Positions 1 to 7,976 of a DNA stretch of 64,000 bases are shown here, in pieces. The translations under genes were made by a program, and so were the position numbers. Source of the stretch: Deinococcales bacterium (GTDB lineage: Bacteria; Deinococcota; Deinococci; Deinococcales; JAAFIG01). The DNA is taken from the NCBI GenBank assembly GCA_013298595.1, contig JAAFIG010000005.1:62001-126000 (forward strand). The letters run 5' to 3'. The notes below the pieces were generated by a model, which was given only the letters and a program-made list of their open reading frames with translations, did no database searches and was not told the origin of the DNA. The number at the start of each line of letters is the position of its first letter. The first letter of the stretch is position 1.

Positions 1-3000
1 AACTGTAACCAATTGGCACAGGATGACAAACATAGTACTCGCCTGTTCCGTTTTGGTCTGCATCAATGACGGTTTCAATGGCGTAATTGCCAGTGGGTAC
101 TGTGCTGTTAAACCTGAACTTGTAGCCTTGTTCAGGAACCCATTTCATGACTTGTCGTCCAGCAGTTGTATATGCTGTGGCAGCATTGTTGAGTTGAAGT
201 AATGCAATATAGGCTCGTCCTGCGTCTACAGTACCAGCACCTTGTCGGTAATATACAGGAGCAAAGGTATTTTGCGTGCCTGTACTGGCTTGGATACTCC
301 CAATGTAAGAACCATCAGCTAATCCTGTGCGATTGAGATTGACGTTAATGGTCACACTGCTATTGCCTGCGATGTTGCCTGTGGCACTACCCGAAACATC
401 ACCACTAATAAAGGCATTTGAACCACTGAGTGTGTATGTTCCAGCGGTACTCGAGAGGTTGCGTAAAGTCATTGTACCTGTGGTGGTGCTTGCTCCAAAA
501 TCTAATCCAGGGTTGGTGGTTGTTCCCGAAGCATTGTACTCGAGTTGTAAGAACGCACCAATTGGGTTGTTGCTTATAGCTGCTGCTATGGCAGCAACGG
601 CGTTGACTGCACCTGCTCCGCAACCACTATCGCAACCAGAACCAGCGGGAATGGGTGTCGCGGTGCTTTGTAAGTAAAAAGTGGCTTGTTGCAAATTGAG
701 TTTAGGTAAACTGTTGGCTACTCGAGCAGCGTTCATTAAGCCAATAATGCCAACAATGTGTGGTGTTGCCATGCTTGTTCCTTGGTATTCGGTGTAGCCC
801 CACGGGGCAGCTCCGCAACCTGTAGTTGGGTCAGGTGGTGTTTGTCCATTGGCATTGCAACCAAGGGTAGAAAGAACGCCATTAGGTGTTGTGGCACTGT
901 TAAAATCGCCACCAGGAGCAGCAATTTCTACAGCAGAACCATAATTGGAATAATAAGCGCGTTTTACGCCAGGTCCTAGAGCCGCCACAGTTAAAACATT
1001 GCGTTGACCCGCTGGAGCGTAACCATAAGCATTGTCGTTGTCGTTACCAGCTGCGACCACAAGGACTTTACCAGCGGTGTTGACATCATCGGCTGCGTCT
1101 TGGTATGCCTGATCTACTCCAGCTCCACCTAGGCTCATGTTGAGAATATCCGCAGGATTTGGATTGGTGATGCTTGTATTGCCTGAACCTGTATTAACAG
1201 TAACTGGTAAACCAGCTGCCCAACGCATGGCTCGAGTAATGTCGGAGGTGGAACCACCACTAGGTCCTAATACTCGGACTGCCATCATGCGGCTGCTCCA
1301 GTTAATGCCTGCAATACCAAGATTGTTGTTGCTACAAGCCCCGATTGTGCCTGCAACGTGGGTTCCATGCAAGCTGGTATCAGCGTATGGTCCAAGGTCG
1401 TAAGGGTCGTCATCATCGAAGGTGTTGGCTTCGACACTGCTGGCATAGGAAACAAAATCAAAGCCGGGTAACCATCTGTTGGTTGCACCAGAACCACAGT
1501 ATAAATCTTCGTGGGTGCTGGCTTCTTTGGTGTTATTCACGTCTAAACCAATGTAATCGGCTTTGTTATACAAAATGCCTGTGTCTAAAATAGCAACGAC
1601 TACACTCGAGTCGCCTGTGGTTATATCCCAAGCCGTTGGAATGTTTGCCATTGAGTAATGCCAAAAGTTATTGGGGGTATTAGCAGGAGATTGCACAGGG
1701 TACTTTGGGTCGTTAGGGGTTAGGGTGTGTTTGTATAAATAATTGGGTTGGGCGTATTCAACATCGGCTCGAGTTCGTAATTGTGCAATAAAATCAAGGG
1801 TTGATTGAGCATCTGGGGTTGAAGCCTGAATTGAAGCGATGCCAGCTCGGGGGGGTATACTCGAGCTAGTCACCAAACTGGTGTTCTCAAATAAAGGTTG
1901 TTGATTCAGCACCGATAATGGACGTAACACACCATCGAATGGCAAGGGTTTAAATTTCACAATGGCTTGTCCGATGACAAAACGGGCTTCTGTGGCAATG
2001 CCTAAACTTTGCGGGGTGTTGCTGGTAACATATGGTAAGTACATTGTTCCCGAAACAGAAGCAGAAGTGGTCGGTGTCACCATAAAAGTGGGTGCGCTCG
2101 AGGTTCTGATATTATCGGCTCGAATGGCAACACAACCCGTACAAGCCGTTGAAACCGTACCACCAGGACCACCACGCACAAAAATTTCTTTTGTGCCAGA
2201 ACCAGCAAACGCTGTGGCTCGAGCTGCCACATTGGTAAAGTTAGCCACACCTTCTTCGATACTGCGCGTAAAACGCATGGTTGGTTCGTCTGCCACTAAA
2301 AACGACATAAAGAAACGGTAAGGGTCTTCGGCAGCACTCGAGCCTTTAGGTACTCGAATAGCCAGTGTAATTTCACCGATGTCACCATTGGCAAAAACCC
2401 TTGTCCAAGTTGGTGTAGCTGTTGCACAATTAGCAGTGCAACGCCGTGCCACATACCCGTACTCGAGAATTTCATCGGTACTGCCAATAATTCCAGCAGC
2501 TCGAGCTTGTTGTTGTGCGGCGGCAGCTTCGGCAATCTGAAAAAACTGCATATCGGCTTTGTTCGGATTGACTGTGGTGCTGTTGGTCATGCCATGAATG
2601 GGTTTGACTTTTTGGGCAAAAGCAGGATTGGTAATTTCTGTGTTACCAAAGTTAAACACGCGATTTAAAGCTGTGCCACCAAGATTAGTGCTTCGACCAA
2701 TGGCATACAATGTGATGTTACTAAAAGCCCGATTGGCTTGAACAGTAAATGTTCCAGCAATATCAATACTTGTTCCATTATCAACATTGCTATAGGTGCT
2801 TGGTGGGGTCAAGGTGATTGAACCAACCGCGAAAACCGTAGCTGGACGCAACTGCCCACTGTCTTTGTTGTCGTTGAGACCAAGTGTCACTGTACTTATT
2901 TCACCAGATGAAGGCACGGAAATAGATACGGGCGTTGGGGTTTGAGTACATGCACCTAAAAGCCCTAAAACTAAAATAGAAACACTCAAAAAATGCTTAT

Positions 3001-3004
3001 TCAT
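1..3004 (-). CDS. S8 subtilisin-like serine peptidase, lipoprotein (C-terminus beyond window)
   Basis: The frame is open from the ATG at 3004 to the left edge, about 1001 residues, so the C-terminus is missing. Residues 1-19 are a lipoprotein signal with lipobox LLGAC. The stretch before the protease ends in a typical S8 prodomain motif (VEYAQPNY). The catalytic triad is present: Asp474 in AILDTGI, His546 in HGTHVAG and Ser744 in GTSMATPH. After about residue 800 comes a beta-rich BACON-like region. It should be an active, membrane-anchored or secreted endopeptidase; its substrate is unknown. The ATG overlaps the stop of the upstream 55-codon gene as ATGA, so the two are probably translated together. 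The family call is firm; any link to the peptide is inference. Confidence 0.93.
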   Translation of the reverse strand, partial: MNKHFLSVSILVLGLLGACTQTPTPVSISVPSSGEISTVTLGLNDNKDSGQLRPATVFAVGSITLTPPSTYSNVDNGTSIDIAGTFTVQANRAFSNITLYAIGRSTNLGGTALNRVFNFGNTEITNPAFAQKVKPIHGMTNSTTVNPNKADMQFFQIAEAAAAQQQARAAGIIGSTDEILEYGYVARRCTANCATATPTWTRVFANGDIGEITLAIRVPKGSSAAEDPYRFFMSFLVADEPTMRFTRSIEEGVANFTNVAARATAFAGSGTKEIFVRGGPGGTVSTACTGCVAIRADNIRTSSAPTFMVTPTTSASVSGTMYLPYVTSNTPQSLGIATEARFVIGQAIVKFKPLPFDGVLRPLSVLNQQPLFENTSLVTSSSIPPRAGIASIQASTPDAQSTLDFIAQLRTRADVEYAQPNYLYKHTLTPNDPKYPVQSPANTPNNFWHYSMANIPTAWDITTGDSSVVVAILDTGILYNKADYIGLDVNNTKEASTHEDLYCGSGATNRWLPGFDFVSYASSVEANTFDDDDPYDLGPYADTSLHGTHVAGTIGACSNNNLGIAGINWSSRMMAVRVLGPSGGSTSDITRAMRWAAGLPVTVNTGSGNTSITNPNPADILNMSLGGAGVDQAYQDAADDVNTAGKVLVVAAGNDNDNAYGYAPAGQRNVLTVAALGPGVKRAYYSNYGSAVEIAAPGGDFNSATTPNGVLSTLGCNANGQTPPDPTTGCGAAPWGYTEYQGTSMATPHIVGIIGLMNAARVANSLPKLNLQQATFYLQSTATPIPAGSGCDSGCGAGAVNAVAAIAAAISNNPIGAFLQLEYNASGTTTNPGLDFGASTTTGTMTLRNLSSTAGTYTLSGSNAFISGDVSGSATGNIAGNSSVTINVNLNRTGLADGSYIGSIQASTGTQNTFAPVYYRQGAGTVDAGRAYIALLQLNNAATAYTTAGRQVMKWVPEQGYKFRFNSTVPTGNYAIETVIDADQNGTGEYYVCHPVPIGYS

Positions 3005-3168
3005 TGAGCTTCACCGTCCATAAAATCTGTGGCTTGCTCGAGAAATCCATCGGGTATGAAATTATTAAACCCTGTGGATTCCCCTGTGACTAAACACCAG
3101 TGTTGATGCAATTCAAGATGAGGTATTTGGTATGCCTGACGTTTTTTTGGTTGCGTATCAGTAGTCAT
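3001..3168 (-). CDS. 55-residue peptide with lasso-type leader motif, coupled to the S8 peptidase
   Basis: This short gene has a strong ribosome site (GGAGG, 6 nt before ATG 3168) and its TGA overlaps the peptidase ATG. The peptide starts with a basic stretch (KKR at 8-10). It then shows Tyr13, Pro16, Leu18 and Thr28, matching the spacing of the YxxPxLxxxGxxxxxT leader motif of lasso and related RiPP precursors, with Gln22 in place of Gly. The part after Thr28-Gly29 is 26 residues with Phe, Asn and acidic residues and one Cys before it (Cys25). No Asp or Glu lies at core positions 7-9, so a classical lasso ring is unlikely. No RRE, B or C protein is visible. That it is translated is likely; precursor function is a hypothesis. 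Confidence 0.75.
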   Translation of the reverse strand: MTTDTQPKKRQAYQIPHLELHQHWCLVTGESTGFNNFIPDGFLEQATDFMDGEAQ

Positions 3169-3472
3169 GTATTACCTCCGATTGAGTGACTCGAGCCAGC
3201 AGCGTCACAGTCTGATCAACACGCTACTGACCAAACGTCACACGGGCGTTAGACAAGAGTATTTTTGTCAATAAGACAATTAATTCGCTCGAGTAGAATA
3301 AACGTGATGAGCGAATTAAATTAGCGTCATACGGAGAAAAATGACAATTCTGTAAACAAATCACAACCTTATTGATTCCGAATCTTGTAGAGCAACCAAA
3401 GCTGCTTGATTATTTTTTAGCTCGAGTCAAGTTGGTTTTTCTGTTTTTATTTGTACTAGCATAAGATTTGGC
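3169..3472. other. Intergenic region, no gene seen
   Basis: About 300 bases with no convincing reading frame. It holds the Shine-Dalgarno of the 55-residue peptide gene at its left end, the 11-bp inverted repeat at 3280-3319, and probably the promoter for the peptide-peptidase pair. On the minus strand a TTGACA lies near 3266-3272, but I see no matching -10. Confidence 0.6.
3280..3319. repeat. 11-bp perfect inverted repeat upstream of the peptide-peptidase pair
   Basis: TTAATTCGCTC at 3280-3290 is mirrored exactly by GAGCGAATTAA at 3309-3319, with an 18-nt spacer. There is no T-run beside it. It sits about 110 nt upstream of the 55-residue peptide start on the minus strand, so an operator or an mRNA leader hairpin are both possible. 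Confidence 0.6.
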
Positions 3473-3706
3473 TTAATCGAATTTGAATTTTTTGAATTCA
3501 GTATCTTCGCGTTGCGTAATTTCATCAGCTTCGATACCCATTTTTGCCATTTGTGCTTGCCCGATGGCATTGCCAAAAGCTGCACCATCTTTGATGGCAT
3601 ATAAATCTTGTTCTGTGGTTTGGTGTTGTAGCTTCTGGCGTTTTTCATACCAACTCAGTGCCGCGAACGCGCACAGCAGCACAGCAAAGGCAATTACAAA
3701 GAGCAT
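3473..3706 (-). CDS. Small single-pass membrane protein, unknown
   Basis: 77 residues. A hydrophobic helix (residues 1-19) is followed by a charged, mostly helical tail ending in a Lys/Phe-rich stretch. I do not recognise the family. The start is supported by a TACAAT box (3713-3718) that ends 6 nt before the ATG, as in a leaderless transcript. It stands alone: the upstream neighbour is divergent and the next minus-strand gene is 300 nt away. Confidence 0.6.
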   Translation of the reverse strand: MLFVIAFAVLLCAFAALSWYEKRQKLQHQTTEQDLYAIKDGAAFGNAIGQAQMAKMGIEADEITQREDTEFKKFKFD

Positions 3707-3712
3707 AAAACA

Positions 3713-3718
3713 ATTGTA
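3713..3718 (-). promoter_or_regulatory. -10 box (TACAAT) for leaderless start at 3706
   Basis: The box ends 6 nt before the ATG and no ribosome site lies between them, which fits a leaderless transcript. Confidence 0.5.
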
Positions 3719-3789
3719 GCATGTAAATCACAACTCACCTGTTCTTTAGATGGGTCACAAATGCCTAGTCAAAAAGTAAGCTTCTGCAC

Positions 3790-4119
3790 ATGGCAAGACT
3801 TTCAGATATTGTTTCTCGAGGAAATAACCCTGTGTTTCCACCACAGGATGCTCGTTTGGGTTTGGTGGGCACATGGCGGGCATTATCTGGACAACAGGCA
3901 TGGACAGCTTTGGAAATCAGCCCTGATAGTAAAATACGCATTTTAATTGGGCAAAGCCAGTTAAATGGCACAGCCGATTTTTCCACAGATGGTGGCTTAG
4001 CATTACAAATTTATGCCGATAGTCGCACCGTGCCACTCGATGGGTATTGGATTTTGCATACCAATGAGTTACGGCTCGAGTTTAAGTCCATAGATATGAT
4101 GTTTGCTCGGATTAAATAA
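3790..4119 (+). CDS. Small beta-rich protein, unknown
   Basis: 109 residues with no signal peptide. The pattern LVGTWRAL followed by alternating hydrophobic strands (ALEIS, IRILIG, DFSTDGG, LALQIYA) looks like a small lipocalin-like or beta-barrel domain. A similar start occurs in the lipoprotein at 36932-37396 (LRGTWQSF). I do not recognise the family. TAAGCT at 3777-3782 ends 7 nt before the ATG, which supports the start. A hairpin at 4143-4174 follows it. Confidence 0.6.
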   Translation: MARLSDIVSRGNNPVFPPQDARLGLVGTWRALSGQQAWTALEISPDSKIRILIGQSQLNGTADFSTDGGLALQIYADSRTVPLDGYWILHTNELRLEFKSIDMMFARIK

Positions 4120-4142
4120 CAATTTTTTCATGTCCTCCTCTC

Positions 4143-4174
4143 AAGTGACCAGTTTTATTGGCTGGTCACTTTTG
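4143..4174 (+). terminator. Hairpin terminator between convergent genes
   Basis: AAGTGACCAG (4143-4152) pairs with CTGGTCACTT (4162-4171), giving a 10-bp stem with a 9-nt loop and a short T-run on the plus strand. The stop codon of the alaX gene (4166-4168) lies inside its right arm. Confidence 0.75.
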
Positions 4175-5320
4175 CGTGATACTCTGCTCAATTGCCTCGA
4201 GAGCAGCTTCTAAACCAAGTACTCGACTACCGCTGCCTTGGGCAAGATCTGATTTTCCACCACCTTTACCTTCGATCAGTGGTAAACCAATTTTTAATAA
4301 CTCACCAGCCTGTTGATTGGTTTTGCTACCACAAGTAATGGTGATAAAAGCTCGAGTGCCATCGGTTGCACCAAGAATGGCAACTAAGTTTTCGCGCAGA
4401 GCACAAACCTTGGCAAGGTCGCTTAGCAATTTGGCATCTTCGAGCATATGCACAACCACACCTTTGCTAAACCCAGCTGCGATTCGTGCGGCTAACTGCG
4501 TGCGTAATTGCGAGATTTCCAGCCGAGTTTGGTTTAATTCCTCGAGTACTGCGAATGTTCGTTCAGGTACTTTATCGATGCCACTCGAGTAACGCAAACC
4601 CAGAGCACTGATAAAATCGTGTTTGAAACGATAATCCTCCAGCACTCGAGCACCACAAATAAAATGTACTCGAGTAGCGCTGCCTTTGATTCGCTCGAGT
4701 TTAAGGATTTTTAAGATGCCAACTTCGCCAGAATTTTTGGTGTGCGTACCACCACAGGCACTGTAATCAAAATCACCAATTTGTACAACGCGGATCAAAC
4801 CCGTAACTTTTGGCGTTCTACGCAACGGAACACTGGCAATTTCTGTATCTGGTACTTCGTAGGTGCTGATTGGATACCCAGCCCATATTGCTTGATTAGC
4901 AAGGGTTTCTGCTTCGAGTGCCAATGTCCAATCGGTTTCTTGATCTAAATCTAAAGTACAAATATGGTGTTCCATATTAACTGCAATCACATAGCGCTTG
5001 AGGCGAAAAAAGGCTTGTCCAAGAATATGTTCCCCAGTGTGCTGCTGCATATGGTCAAAGCGGCGTTGCCAGTTTATTTGACCATCAACCCTCGAGCCAA
5101 CAGCAATCTCACCATCTAATACATGCCAAATTGCGCCTGCATTATCTTCCTTTGTTTCCAGTACAGGCAATTCATTAAGCACACCAATATCAAAAGGCTG
5201 CCCACCTGCTGTTGGATAAAACGCCGTTTGGTCTAAACGCACTGCGTTTTTGTCTACCTCGAGCACTGAAGCGCTAAAACTGGTTTGATACGCATCTTGA
5301 CGATAAAGTTTGGTGGTCAT
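4166..5320 (-). CDS. alaX: Alanyl-tRNA editing protein, AlaX-L type with DHHA1 domain
   Basis: 384 residues from ATG 5320. The N-terminal half matches the AlaRS second-additional/editing domain: the HxxxH zinc motif lies in HMQQHTGEHIL and the second zinc pair in CGGTHT. The C-terminal third has the DHHA1 signature GGGKSDLAQGSG. Such proteins hydrolyse Ser- or Gly-tRNA(Ala) in trans. It begins 18 nt after the tilS/tadA stop with no own ribosome site, so it is probably in the same transcript. That puts two tRNA fidelity functions together. A TTG 6 nt upstream is a possible alternative start. Confidence 0.92.
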   Translation of the reverse strand: MTTKLYRQDAYQTSFSASVLEVDKNAVRLDQTAFYPTAGGQPFDIGVLNELPVLETKEDNAGAIWHVLDGEIAVGSRVDGQINWQRRFDHMQQHTGEHILGQAFFRLKRYVIAVNMEHHICTLDLDQETDWTLALEAETLANQAIWAGYPISTYEVPDTEIASVPLRRTPKVTGLIRVVQIGDFDYSACGGTHTKNSGEVGILKILKLERIKGSATRVHFICGARVLEDYRFKHDFISALGLRYSSGIDKVPERTFAVLEELNQTRLEISQLRTQLAARIAAGFSKGVVVHMLEDAKLLSDLAKVCALRENLVAILGATDGTRAFITITCGSKTNQQAGELLKIGLPLIEGKGGGKSDLAQGSGSRVLGLEAALEAIEQSITQK

Positions 5321-5338
5321 CAGCAAATTATAAAACGA

Positions 5339-6964
5339 TTACGGAGTGGCTTTGCGTTTACTAGCAAAAAATTGGTTAAGTAACGCCACCGATTGTTTCT
5401 CGAGTACTCCTGTACGCACTGTAAAACTGTGGTTCCAATTGGCTCGAGTAGCATCTAAAACACTTCCCAGCGCACCATTTTTTGGATTACGAGCTGCAAA
5501 GACAATTCGGCTAATACGGGCTTCGATGGCAGCTCCAAGGCACATCAGGCAAGGCTCGAGCGTAACAACCAAGGTGCAATCGGTTAAGTATCCTGTGCCC
5601 AGCACCTGACTGGCATTGCGTAATACCTCGAGTTCGGCATGTCGAGTCATATCTTGATTGGCATACGAAACATTATGGGCTTGGGCAATAATCGTGCCAT
5701 TGTGCAAAATCACTGCACCCACTGGTACTTCGTTGAGGCTCGAGGCAAGTCTGGCTTGTTCAAGAGCGACTTTCATGGCATCAATTTCGGGGTCTTTGGG
5801 TTGAGGTAAACTGGCATCGAGTAAAGGCGGTTCGAGTCCGACATAAACAACTTTCTGCCCAAGTGCCAGCACCATGATGTTATCGCGGATTTCTCGAGGG
5901 ACTTTACGATCAATAAAAATATCCGAAAGCGAATTGCTGCCACCTACCAAATTGATCGTATCGCCTGGTGCTCGAGTACGAAGAATAGCATCTGGAAAGG
6001 CATTTTTGGTAATTTCTAAAGCTTGTGCACTTTCGGCTGAAACAGCCACAAAACCCGTCTCGAGCAGCGAAGAATAAACTTGCAGCATACCATCTTGTAC
6101 CACCCCAGCTTTGTTTTCGGGCAACGAAACCCTCGAGACTTTTGGTTGTTGCAATGCCTGACGTAGCGCTTCGATATGCTCAAAATCGGTTTGCACTCCA
6201 GCTTGCTCGAGGATTTTACGAATCACCCGCCGCTGAATCACACTGTGCTCAAGCCGCAAATCTGTCCAAGCGGGCACAGCTGATAATTCCTCGAGTAATA
6301 AATGCTCATCCCGAGCAATATCGGCATACCGAGCCAAGGCAATACTTGCCGTAGGGAAACGCTCGAGCAGCAACGGCATCACCTGCAAACGCACCCAGTT
6401 ACGAGTGAATTTTGTATTCGCATTGCTGCTATCCTCACGCCAGCTAAGCTGCTGAGCCAGCAAAAACTCTTCGAGCAACACCTTAGAAACATCCAATAGC
6501 GGACGCAACACCCGTCCGAAACGAGGCGGAATACCTGTTGCCTTCCCAGAACCCCGCAACAACTGCATCAATACTGTCTCAGCACAATCCTCGAGCGTAT
6601 GCGCCGTCAAAATAAACTGGCAACCCTGTGCTTTTGCCACTCGAGCCAAAAACTCGTACCGCACATTGCGAGCCGCTTCCTCGAGGCTCCAACCACGCTT
6701 CGTTGCAATACCCTGAACATCAATCCGCTCCGAGAAAAAAGATTTCCCCAGATCAAAAGCTGCCTGCTGCACAAACTCTGCGTCCAAGCCTGAATCCACC
6801 CGTAAACCATGATCCAGATGCGCCACAACCACATCCAAACTTTTAGCTAAATACAATAACGCCATCGAATCACGCCCACCTGATATAGCTAACAACAAAC
6901 GCGACCCTCGAGCCACCCCCAATTGCTCGAGGGCAGCATCAAATAAAGTCTCGAGCGATTGCAT
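5339..6964 (-). CDS. tilS/tadA: Fusion of tRNA(Ile)-lysidine synthetase and tRNA adenosine deaminase
   Basis: 541 residues. The first ~390 are TilS, which makes lysidine at C34 of tRNA-Ile; the PP-loop SGGRDS is at residues 28-33, followed by the Glu-rich AHTLEDCAE motif. The last ~150 are TadA, which converts A34 to inosine in tRNA-Arg, with zinc/catalytic motif HAE and EPCLMC. I recall the same two-enzyme fusion from Deinococcus. I start at ATG 6964 because TATACT (6971-6976) ends 6 nt upstream; a reading frame continues 25 codons further upstream but has no homology. Both enzymes modify position 34, so fusion makes sense. Confidence 0.95.
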   Translation of the reverse strand: MQSLETLFDAALEQLGVARGSRLLLAISGGRDSMALLYLAKSLDVVVAHLDHGLRVDSGLDAEFVQQAAFDLGKSFFSERIDVQGIATKRGWSLEEAARNVRYEFLARVAKAQGCQFILTAHTLEDCAETVLMQLLRGSGKATGIPPRFGRVLRPLLDVSKVLLEEFLLAQQLSWREDSSNANTKFTRNWVRLQVMPLLLERFPTASIALARYADIARDEHLLLEELSAVPAWTDLRLEHSVIQRRVIRKILEQAGVQTDFEHIEALRQALQQPKVSRVSLPENKAGVVQDGMLQVYSSLLETGFVAVSAESAQALEITKNAFPDAILRTRAPGDTINLVGGSNSLSDIFIDRKVPREIRDNIMVLALGQKVVYVGLEPPLLDASLPQPKDPEIDAMKVALEQARLASSLNEVPVGAVILHNGTIIAQAHNVSYANQDMTRHAELEVLRNASQVLGTGYLTDCTLVVTLEPCLMCLGAAIEARISRIVFAARNPKNGALGSVLDATRANWNHSFTVRTGVLEKQSVALLNQFFASKRKATP

Positions 6965-6970
6965 ACGTTC

Positions 6971-6976
6971 AGTATA
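6971..6976 (-). promoter_or_regulatory. -10 box (TATACT) for leaderless tilS/tadA start
   Basis: TATACT ends 6 nt before ATG 6964, with no Shine-Dalgarno between them. This decides the start codon. Confidence 0.6.
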
Positions 6977-7067
6977 AGGTGAAAGGCAGGCACAGCGAAA
7001 ACAGGTGAACTTGGGTGGGGTTGTGGAAACGTGGTGCAACTCTCACCCGACTCGCTTAGGCTCGTCA

Positions 7068-7133
7068 CCCTCTCTCGCCAAGCGAAAGAGGGTTCTGGAG
7101 ATATTTTCCTTTCTCTCGCCAGCGAGAGAAAGG
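7068..7133. repeat. Two related perfect or near-perfect hairpins in tandem
   Basis: The first (7068-7092) folds CCCTCTCTCGC against GCGAAAGAGGG with one mismatch. The second (7108-7133) folds CCTTTCTCTCGC perfectly against GCGAGAGAAAGG. Both share the CTCTCGC core and a very short loop. They lie in the gap between the tilS/tadA start (6964) and the stop of the gene ending at 7197. They could terminate that gene or be remnants of a small mobile palindrome. Confidence 0.6.
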
Positions 7134-7196
7134 TAGCGAACTTGTGAGCTGGATTGAGAGTGGTTCGCACCAATGTTATTTGCGAATACTCGAGTG

Positions 7197-7976
7197 TTAC
7201 TTATTTGGCGGTGTTGTTGGAGTAGGCGGAGTTGGTTCTGCTGGTTTTGGTTCTGCGGGTTTTGGCTCGGCTGGGTCAGTTGGTTTTGGTTCGGTTGGCG
7301 CGGCTGGTTTCGGTTCTGTCTCGAGTCCAACTTGTCCACCAAAATCATAATTGTTTTTGAGAATCTCAAAATCGGCGTTATCCACTTTGCCATCGCCGTT
7401 AAAATCACCTTTGATACCGCCTGTAGTGGCACTTTTTCCATATTCTTTGGCAAAGACTTCAAAGTCGTCTATGTTGATTTTGCCATCAGCCGTTAAATCG
7501 CCATTAGGTGCGTATTGCTGGCGCAATAACAAAATGTCTGCTTCGCCGATGTTGCGTTTACCATCCCAACTTGGTTCGAGTGGTAAGCCTAGACGAATAC
7601 CTGTCTCGAGCAGTAAGGCACTGTCTAAATTTTCGGCTTCTGGGTTGACGTAAACAATGGTGCTTTCTTTGCCACTGGCATCGGTTTCGATGATGGTGCG
7701 CGTGGCAAGGTCGGGGTTTAACTCGAGTTCGCCTGCACCCCAGCGAAATTGTACGGATGTGCCAGCTCGAGGGGCATCTATTTTTAAGGTGGTGCTGGGT
7801 ACGGCTTGCCATTTGGCAAAGGCTTCTTTGACCAGTTTCTCAAAGTTTTCTGGAGCGCCATCTTTGATGACGGTGTAAGCGAATGGGGCGGCGAGTGCGA
7901 GGGAGGTAAAGAGTAGGACAAAGGAAGAAGGGCGAAGGAGGAAGGGATGAATTTTCTTGTGAAAAAACTGTTTCAT
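7197..7976 (-). CDS. Secreted matrixin-like pseudo-protease with two dockerin-type EF hands
   Basis: 259 residues with a Sec signal (cleavage near residue 30). Residues 45-155 follow the matrixin (M10) layout: an early helix like AFAKW, then a helix where HExxHxxGxxH should be, then the helix ADILLLRQQYA. The zinc motif is degenerate: residues 123-133 read LETGIRLGLPL, with all three His lost. Two calcium loops follow at about 158-172 and 190-203 (both GDxxxDGK, dockerin-like). A Pro/Lys/Glu-rich tail with PAEPKP repeats ends the protein. It is last in a three-gene operon with ATGA overlap. It probably binds calcium and is not an active protease. Confidence 0.75.
   Translation of the reverse strand: MKQFFHKKIHPFLLRPSSFVLLFTSLALAAPFAYTVIKDGAPENFEKLVKEAFAKWQAVPSTTLKIDAPRAGTSVQFRWGAGELELNPDLATRTIIETDASGKESTIVYVNPEAENLDSALLLETGIRLGLPLEPSWDGKRNIGEADILLLRQQYAPNGDLTADGKINIDDFEVFAKEYGKSATTGGIKGDFNGDGKVDNADFEILKNNYDFGGQVGLETEPKPAAPTEPKPTDPAEPKPAEPKPAEPTPPTPTTPPNK

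Noticed and set aside
405-1593. Several 60-90-codon frames in the first 3 kb
   Set aside because: They are shadows of the partial S8 peptidase gene on the minus strand, which is open over the whole stretch.
3001-3168. Classical lasso peptide precursor
   Set aside because: The leader spacing fits, but no Asp/Glu lies at core positions 7-9 and no B/C maturation genes are nearby.
7197-7976. Active matrixin metalloprotease
   Set aside because: All three zinc-binding His residues of HExxHxxGxxH are absent.
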